Assembly: GCA_913775795.1 (NCBI GenBank)
Contig: CAJYLT010000004.1
Coordinates: 1-57,362, forward strand
Reading direction: 5' to 3'
From: an uncultured Sphingomonas sp.
GTDB taxonomy: Bacteria > Pseudomonadota > Alphaproteobacteria > Sphingomonadales > Sphingomonadaceae
DNA length: 57,362 nucleotides
In this document: in pieces, positions 52,669 to 57,362 of the stretch
How positions within the stretch are numbered: the first letter of the stretch is position 1
Layout: the number at the start of each line of letters is the position of its first letter
Program-made: the position numbers and the translations under genes
Notes under the pieces: model-generated
What the model was told of the DNA's origin: nothing
Databases searched by the model: none
The model's input: the letters and a program-made list of their open reading frames with translations, nothing else

Positions 52669-54051
52669 ATGGCATCGTTGGACATTCTGAAAGCCGCGCT
52701 CGCGCGCGGCGATCGCGCCGGCGCCAATCGCGCGATCGCCGGGCTGCTCGCGGCCGATGCGCCGATCGGCCAGGCTTGGCGGTCGCTCGCGACGCTGGCG
52801 ATGCATCATGGCGAAATCGACCTCGCGCTGGCGGCGATCGAGCGGTTCGTGGCGGCGAGCGGGGGCGCGGTCGCTGCCCGCCGCGAACAGGCGGTGCTGT
52901 TGGCGCGGGCGGGGCGGCTGGAGGCCGCGGCGCGGGTGCTGGCGCCGCTGGGCGACGATCCGGCGACGGCGTTCGCGCGCGCGACGCTGGCGCTCGATAG
53001 CGGCGATGTCGCCGCGGCAGGCGCGCAGCTTCGGGATCTGGTATCGCGTGAGCCGCTGGCGGGTGCGGCGTGGCTGGCGCTCGAGGCGGCGGGAGGCATC
53101 GACACGGCCCTTGGCGACCGATTGCTCGGCCTCGTTGCGGATGGCTTTAGGGCGCCGCCGATGGCGCGCATCGCGGCGCTCAACGCATCGGGCGGCGTGC
53201 TTCACCGGCGCGGTGATCACGACGCCGCCTTCGCCGCGTTCTCAAGCGCCGCGGCCGAGCATCGCCGGATCGCACCCCATGATCGCGCCGCCGATACCGC
53301 GAGCGCGGCGGCGGCGCTCAACGGCTTCGCCGCGCCCGCCGCCGGCACGCGGGCGGGCCGGGCGATCTTCGTCACCGGCCTGCCGCGGTCGGGCACGACG
53401 CTGATCGAGCAGATCCTGACCGCGCATTCGGCGGTCGCGGGCGGCGGGGAGCTCAACCTGTTGCGACTGGTGGCGCAGGATGCCGGCGGCGCCGATGCGG
53501 CGGCCGCGGCGCGTGGCGACCGGGCCGCGCTCGCCGGCCTCTACGACCACCTGCTGACCCAGCGCTTCGGCCCGGCCGGGCGGATCGTCGACAAGAGCCT
53601 GAACGTGTCGCGGATGCTGGGGCTGGTCGATGCGGTGCTGCCCGACAGTCCGGTCGTCTGGGTGCGGCGCGACCCGCTCGACTGCGCGTGGTCCTGCTTT
53701 CGCACGCATTTCGACAAGGGCGCGCACTGGAGCCTCGACCTCGGCGATATCGCGCATCACATGACGCTCGAGGATACGCTGCACGCGCGCTGGGCGGCGG
53801 CGCTCGGCGACAAGCTGCTGACGGTGGACTATGCCGCGCTGGTCACCGATCCGGCGGCGCAGATCGCCCGGTTGCTCGCGCATTGCGGGCTGGCGGAGGA
53901 GTCCGGCCCCTATGCCCCGCACGCCAACCGCCGCGCGGTGACGACCGCCAGCACGTTGCAGGTGCGCCAGCCGATCGGCCGCTTCGGCCTTGGCGTGGCG
54001 GCGCCCTATCGCCGCCACCTCGACCCGTTCGTGGACGCGTATCGCGCCTGA
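52669..54051 (+). CDS. TPR-repeat sulfotransferase family protein
   Basis: 460 residues. The N-terminal ~210 residues are TPR-like helices (AWRSLATLAMHHGEIDLALA, HRRGDHDAAFAAFSSAAAEH). The C-terminal part has the PAPS-binding loop TGLPRSGTTLIEQIL with GLPRSGTT at 237-244, then KSLNVSRMLGLVDAVLPDSP and VWVRRDPLDCAWSCFRTHF, the 3'-phosphate-binding segment. This is the TPR-sulfotransferase group related to protein-tyrosine sulfotransferases. It follows the Oar-like TBDR by 160 bp, a pairing I have seen repeatedly in sphingomonad-type genomes (memory, not checked); the acceptor is unknown. Confidence 0.88.
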   Translation: MASLDILKAALARGDRAGANRAIAGLLAADAPIGQAWRSLATLAMHHGEIDLALAAIERFVAASGGAVAARREQAVLLARAGRLEAAARVLAPLGDDPATAFARATLALDSGDVAAAGAQLRDLVSREPLAGAAWLALEAAGGIDTALGDRLLGLVADGFRAPPMARIAALNASGGVLHRRGDHDAAFAAFSSAAAEHRRIAPHDRAADTASAAAALNGFAAPAAGTRAGRAIFVTGLPRSGTTLIEQILTAHSAVAGGGELNLLRLVAQDAGGADAAAAARGDRAALAGLYDHLLTQRFGPAGRIVDKSLNVSRMLGLVDAVLPDSPVVWVRRDPLDCAWSCFRTHFDKGAHWSLDLGDIAHHMTLEDTLHARWAAALGDKLLTVDYAALVTDPAAQIARLLAHCGLAEESGPYAPHANRRAVTTASTLQVRQPIGRFGLGVAAPYRRHLDPFVDAYRA

Positions 54052-54054
54052 ACG

Positions 54055-55320
54055 TCAGGGCAGGATCAGGCCCGCCAGCGCCGCAGACATGAGGTTGGCG
54101 AGGCTGCCGGCGAGCAGCGCACGGACGCCCAGCCGCGCGATCATCGGCCGCTGGTTGGGCGCCAGGCTGCCGGTCGCGGCCATCTGGATCGCGATCGAGC
54201 TGAAATTGGCGAAGCCGCAGAGCGCAAAGGTGATGATCGCATGGGTGCGCACGCTCAGCACGTCGTTCATCTTGCCCAGCTCGATGAAGGCGACGAACTC
54301 GTTGAGCACGAGCTTGGTCCCGAACAGCCCGCCGGCGCGCCCCGCCTCGTCCCAGGGGATGTTAAGGAGGAACATCACCGGCTGAAAGACGCTGCCGATC
54401 AGCATCTGGAAGCTCAGCTCCGGATGCCCGAACCAGCCGCCGACGACACCGAGCAGGCCGTTGGCCATCGCCACCAGCGCGACGAAGGCGAGCACCATTG
54501 CGCCGACCGCGACGGCGATCTTGACGCCGGTCTGTGCGCCCATGGCGGCGGCCATGATGATGTTGGCGGCGCGCTCGTCCTCCGGATCGGGTTCGGCGAC
54601 GGCGAGGACGGCGGCTTCCTCCACGCCTTCGGCCTGGAGCACGGGCTCGGGCGCGACGTCGGGCATGATGATCTTGGCCATCAGGATGCCGCCGGGGGCG
54701 GCCATGAAGCTGGCGGCGAGCAGATAGGGGAGCGACTGCGGCCCGAGGAACGAGGCATAGGCGGCGAGGATCGTGCCCGCGACGCCCGCCATGCCGACGG
54801 ACATGACCGCGAAGAGCTGGCTGGGGGTGAGGCTGGCGAGATAGGGGCGGATGACCAGCGGCGATTCGGACTGGCCGACGAAGATGTTCGCCGCCGAGCA
54901 CAGCGACTCGACCTTGCTGATGCCGATCACTTTCTCAATCGCGCCGCCGACCCAGCGGATCACGAACTGCATGATCCTGAGGTGGTAGAGCACCGAGACG
55001 AGGCTGGCGAAGAAGATGATGACCGGCAGCGCCGAGATGGCGAAGCTCTGGCCGCCCATGGTCGGGCTGGCGAGCGGGCCGAAGATGAAGTCTGTGCCCG
55101 CCTTGGCATAGCCGAGCAGCGCGGTGACACCGGTCGCCATCGTCCGGATCGCCGCCTGGCCCGCGGGCACGTAGAGGACGAGGAAGGCGATCCCCGCCTG
55201 CAGCGCGAACGCCGCGCCGACGACGCGCAGCCGAATGGCGCGGCGATTGGTCGACAGCGCGACCGCGAGGCCGAGGATGACGGCGATACCGGCCAGGCCG
55301 ATCAGGAAACGGGTAATCAA
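54055..55320 (-). CDS. NupC-type concentrative nucleoside transporter
   Basis: 421 residues from the TTG at 55320, with GGAAAG about 9 bases upstream; the longer reading frame is not supported. Conserved CNT segments are present: SLCSAANIFVGQSESPLVIR, PYLASLTPSQLFAVMSVGMA, GVAGTILAAYASFLG, and the C-terminal NEFVAFIELGKM and ITFALCGFANFSSIAIQM. Imports nucleosides with protons or sodium. A hydrophilic insert rich in Glu and Asp (~240-270) lies between membrane helices. Convergent with the sulfotransferase gene (three bases apart). Confidence 0.92.
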   Translation of the reverse strand: MITRFLIGLAGIAVILGLAVALSTNRRAIRLRVVGAAFALQAGIAFLVLYVPAGQAAIRTMATGVTALLGYAKAGTDFIFGPLASPTMGGQSFAISALPVIIFFASLVSVLYHLRIMQFVIRWVGGAIEKVIGISKVESLCSAANIFVGQSESPLVIRPYLASLTPSQLFAVMSVGMAGVAGTILAAYASFLGPQSLPYLLAASFMAAPGGILMAKIIMPDVAPEPVLQAEGVEEAAVLAVAEPDPEDERAANIIMAAAMGAQTGVKIAVAVGAMVLAFVALVAMANGLLGVVGGWFGHPELSFQMLIGSVFQPVMFLLNIPWDEAGRAGGLFGTKLVLNEFVAFIELGKMNDVLSVRTHAIITFALCGFANFSSIAIQMAATGSLAPNQRPMIARLGVRALLAGSLANLMSAALAGLILP

Positions 55321-55464
55321 GATGACGGGCTTTCCATGGCAGGCCGATCGCGGCCCGGACGCATGACCGTGCGAGGTGGCACAGCATCGCCTGCGTTTCC
55401 AGAGGATATGTGGCGGCGGGCGCAAGGACTTTCCCCCGCCGCGCCCATCCGCTAACCGCCGCCG

Positions 55465-56115
55465 ATGGACTCAGCCCCGCCCGCGCCGATCTCTCGCTCG
55501 CTCTTCGCGCTCGCCATCTTTTATGGCGGCATGGTCTGCATCGCCGGCGTGCTCGGCAACAAGCAGGTGGCGCTCGGGCCGCTCGCCGTGGAGGCGGGGA
55601 TCTTTGCCTTCCTGCTGCTGGTCGTCGTGTCGTCGTCCGTCGCCGAACTGCACGGGCGCGCGGTCGCCAACCGGCTGGTGCTGATCGGCTTCGTGCCGCT
55701 GCTCGTGTCGATGGCGCTGTCGTGGATCGTCGTGCAGCTCCCCTCGGCCCCCAGCATGGAGCCCGCGCGGATCGAGGCGTTCACACTGATGATGAGCAGC
55801 ACGTGGCGCATCTGGGCGGGCGGCATCGCCGCCTATGGCCTGTCGCAGATCCTGAACGTCACGATCTTCGACGCGCTGAAGCGACAGGGCGGCAAGCTCC
55901 TGTGGCTACGCGCGGGGATTTCGAGCGTGCTGAGCCAGGTGCTCGACACCTTCATCTTCGTCACCGTGGCCTTTTACGGCGTGTTCCCGATCGGCCAGCT
56001 CATTGTCGGACAGATGATCGCCAAGGTGACGCTGTCGATCGTGCTCGTCCCTGCGCTCATCTACGTCTTCGTGGGACTCGGCCGAAAGCTCGACCGCACG
56101 GAGGCGCTGGCATGA
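55465..56115 (+). CDS. Queuosine precursor transporter (VUT/YhhQ family)
   Basis: 216 residues with six membrane helices. Family hallmarks: [40 protein letters not shown] and [20 protein letters not shown]. This family imports queuosine precursors such as preQ0/preQ1 or queuine. It overlaps argB by 4 bases (ATGA), so the two are co-translated although unrelated in function. A preQ1 riboswitch was looked for upstream and not found. Confidence 0.9.
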   Translation: MDSAPPAPISRSLFALAIFYGGMVCIAGVLGNKQVALGPLAVEAGIFAFLLLVVVSSSVAELHGRAVANRLVLIGFVPLLVSMALSWIVVQLPSAPSMEPARIEAFTLMMSSTWRIWAGGIAAYGLSQILNVTIFDALKRQGGKLLWLRAGISSVLSQVLDTFIFVTVAFYGVFPIGQLIVGQMIAKVTLSIVLVPALIYVFVGLGRKLDRTEALA

Positions 56116-57011
56116 CCGACTATCGCCCGCCCGCCGCGCTGCTCGCCAAGGCGGAGACGCTGACCGAGGCGCTGCCGTACCTCCAGCGCTATGCCGGCAA
56201 GACGTTCGTCATTAAATATGGCGGCCATGCGATGGGCGACGCCGAACTCGCGCGCGACTTCGCCGAGGACGTGGTCTTGCTGAAGGCGGTGGGCATCAAC
56301 CCCGTCGTCGTCCATGGCGGCGGGCCGCAGATCGGTGCGATGCTGAAGCGGCTCGGCGTCGAGTCGCAGTTCGTCGGCGGGCTGCGCGTCACCGACGCGG
56401 CAACTGCCGAGGTCGCGGAAATGGTCCTCGCCGGCAAGATCAACAAGGAAATCGTCGCCTGGATCGACGCCGCCGGCGGCCGCGCGATCGGCATTTCGGG
56501 CAAGGACGCGCGCCTCGTCGTCGCGGAGAAGGTGCAGCGGACCGAACCCGACCGCAATTCGGGGATCGAGCGGCACGTGGATCTCGGCTTCGTCGGCGAT
56601 CCGGTGGCGGTCGATCCGTCGATCCTGACGATGCTGGCCAGCCAGAACGTCATCCCCGTCGTGGCGCCGGTCGCGCTGGGGGTGGACGGCCACACCTACA
56701 ACATCAACGCCGACACGATGGCCGGCGCGATCGCGGGTGCCCTCGGCGCGGCGCGGTTCTTCCTGCTGACCGACGTGGCGGGCGTGCTCGACAAGTCGGG
56801 CGAGCTCCAGAGCGACCTCGATCCCGCTCGCATCGCCGAACTGACGGCGGACGGCACGATCTCCGGCGGGATGATCCCCAAGGTCGAGACCTGCGTCGCC
56901 GCGGTCGAGGCGGGGGTGGACGCCGCCGTCATCCTCGACGGCCGGGTGCCGCATGCGATGCTGCTGGAGATTTTCACCCGGCAGGGCGTGGGGACGCTGG
57001 TGCGGCGTTAA
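56112..57011 (+). CDS. argB: Acetylglutamate kinase ArgB
   Basis: 299 residues. Amino-acid-kinase motifs: [14 protein letters not shown] (~30-43), [20 protein letters not shown] with the GGGPQI phosphate loop, and [12 protein letters not shown] plus [20 protein letters not shown] for ATP and arginine-sensing regions. It phosphorylates N-acetylglutamate in arginine synthesis; the N-terminal extension (residues 1-25, helix [18 protein letters not shown]) marks the arginine-feedback-inhibited type. Coupled to the queuosine-precursor transporter. Confidence 0.97.
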   Translation: MTDYRPPAALLAKAETLTEALPYLQRYAGKTFVIKYGGHAMGDAELARDFAEDVVLLKAVGINPVVVHGGGPQIGAMLKRLGVESQFVGGLRVTDAATAEVAEMVLAGKINKEIVAWIDAAGGRAIGISGKDARLVVAEKVQRTEPDRNSGIERHVDLGFVGDPVAVDPSILTMLASQNVIPVVAPVALGVDGHTYNINADTMAGAIAGALGAARFFLLTDVAGVLDKSGELQSDLDPARIAELTADGTISGGMIPKVETCVAAVEAGVDAAVILDGRVPHAMLLEIFTRQGVGTLVRR

Positions 57012-57026
57012 GGTCCTGCTGGTCGG

Positions 57027-57194
57027 TCAATCGGCCCTTATGGAACCACGATCACAGGCTTCGGATTGGCGATCCCAGGACCCGCCGCCGTCGAGGCACC
57101 GATCTTGCGCGACTACCCTGGGTAGCATCGAGCCGATCCAGAAGCCGACGAGTAGCGCGGAGAGGGTGACGAAGGCGACTGCGCGTCTGCTCAC
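57027..57194 (-). CDS. Small membrane protein with Cys pair
   Basis: 55 residues from the GTG at 57194, which overlaps the stop of the PhzF-like gene (GTGA); a longer GTG start inside that gene (57227) is less likely. One membrane helix (AVAFVTLSALLVGFWIGSML) followed by a short periplasmic tail with a Cys pair (DRCLDGGGSWDRQSEACDRG). Such small proteins recur in sphingomonads but have no known function. Convergent with argB. Confidence 0.65.
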   Translation of the reverse strand: MSRRAVAFVTLSALLVGFWIGSMLPRVVAQDRCLDGGGSWDRQSEACDRGSIRAD

Positions 57195-57362
57195 AGCCGA
57201 AACGATCCCTCGATCACCGTCACGCACTGCCCGCGCAGGATCACGCGGTCACCGGCCAGCTCGCAATCGACATGGCCGCCGCGTGCGCTCGCCTGGAACG
57301 CGGTGAAGCGGGGGCGGCCTAGCCGCGACGCCCAATACGGGGTGAGGACGCTGTGCGCGGAG
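57191..57362 (-). CDS. PhzF-family isomerase, C-terminal part (5' end beyond window)
   Basis: 57 codons read from the right edge to the stop at 57191. The sequence (PYWASRLGRPRFTAFQASAR, then GGHVDCELAGDRVILRGQCV) matches the C-terminal end of PhzF/DapF-fold isomerases, in which a G-rich turn and the DRVxLxGQ strand close the second domain. The reaction cannot be judged from this end alone. It overlaps the small membrane protein gene by 4 bases. Confidence 0.7.
   Translation of the reverse strand, partial: SAHSVLTPYWASRLGRPRFTAFQASARGGHVDCELAGDRVILRGQCVTVIEGSFRL

Noticed and set aside
55326..55464. preQ1 riboswitch before the queuosine-precursor transporter
   Set aside because: No pseudoknot pattern or A-rich tail typical of preQ1 riboswitch classes could be recognised in the short leader.

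Overview
The window looks like a stretch of chromosome from a sphingomonad (order Sphingomonadales, class Alphaproteobacteria, probably Sphingomonas or a close relative). The support is very high GC content with strongly GC-biased third codon positions, four TonB-dependent receptors (TBDRs) in 57 kb, MipZ instead of a Min system, a PgmG-type phosphomannomutase/phosphoglucomutase, and GTG/TTG starts with many ATGA/TGATG gene overlaps. I see no phage, transposase, tRNA, rRNA or CRISPR. The repeats found are two copies of a GC-rich REP-like palindrome and several hairpins.

Layout. (1) 1-6927: a xylan/glycan utilisation locus. A TBDR (cut by the window start) is divergent from an MFS sugar-acid type transporter and a GH43 xylosidase. 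A LacI repressor and a secreted alpha/beta hydrolase (acetyl-xylan-esterase type) follow on the opposite strand. The divergent intergenic region holds a near-perfect LacI-type operator and a separate 17-bp perfect palindrome. (2) 7051-9642: an S41-type secreted protease-like protein convergent with an unusual TonB-like protein carrying three Cys-paired repeats. (3) 9709-27743: a flagellar block. On the minus strand lie flgM-flgN, then a lytic transglycosylase, flhA and fliA. A short stator-like pair (motA-like, motB-like) with flgA is divergent from flgBCDEFGHIJKL, and a second full-length motA-motB follows. The flgB/motA-like intergenic region carries two divergent, consensus sigma-54 promoters with a cluster of TTGCCG boxes between them. 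(4) 27680-34183: a Gly-rich TBDR, an XRE/S24 regulator, a DUF6456 protein and a giant DUF2339 membrane protein. (5) 34424-44074: housekeeping and mixed genes: a divergent DapF, a MASE1-PAS-GGEEF diguanylate cyclase, a Sel1 protein, panC, mipZ with a coupled membrane DnaJ, pgmG, a DEDDh exonuclease, a small secreted protein and an M28 peptidase. (6) 44120-54051: a TBDR divergent from clpB (with a heat-shock-type promoter), then an Oar-like TBDR followed by a TPR-sulfotransferase. (7) 54055-57362: a NupC-type nucleoside transporter, a queuosine-precursor transporter coupled to argB, a small membrane protein and the end of a PhzF-like gene cut by the window end.

How parts work together. In region 1 the TBDR would import xylo-oligosaccharides across the outer membrane, GH43 and the esterase would debranch and cleave them, the MFS protein would carry products inward, and the LacI protein would control the set (inference from context). 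In region 3, sigma-54 plus an enhancer-binding activator (not encoded here) would switch on the rod/hook operon and the flgA operon from a shared control region, while FliA/FlgM govern the late genes. Most starts were chosen from Shine-Dalgarno spacing and neighbour overlaps; functional names come from recognisable family motifs, with no database search.
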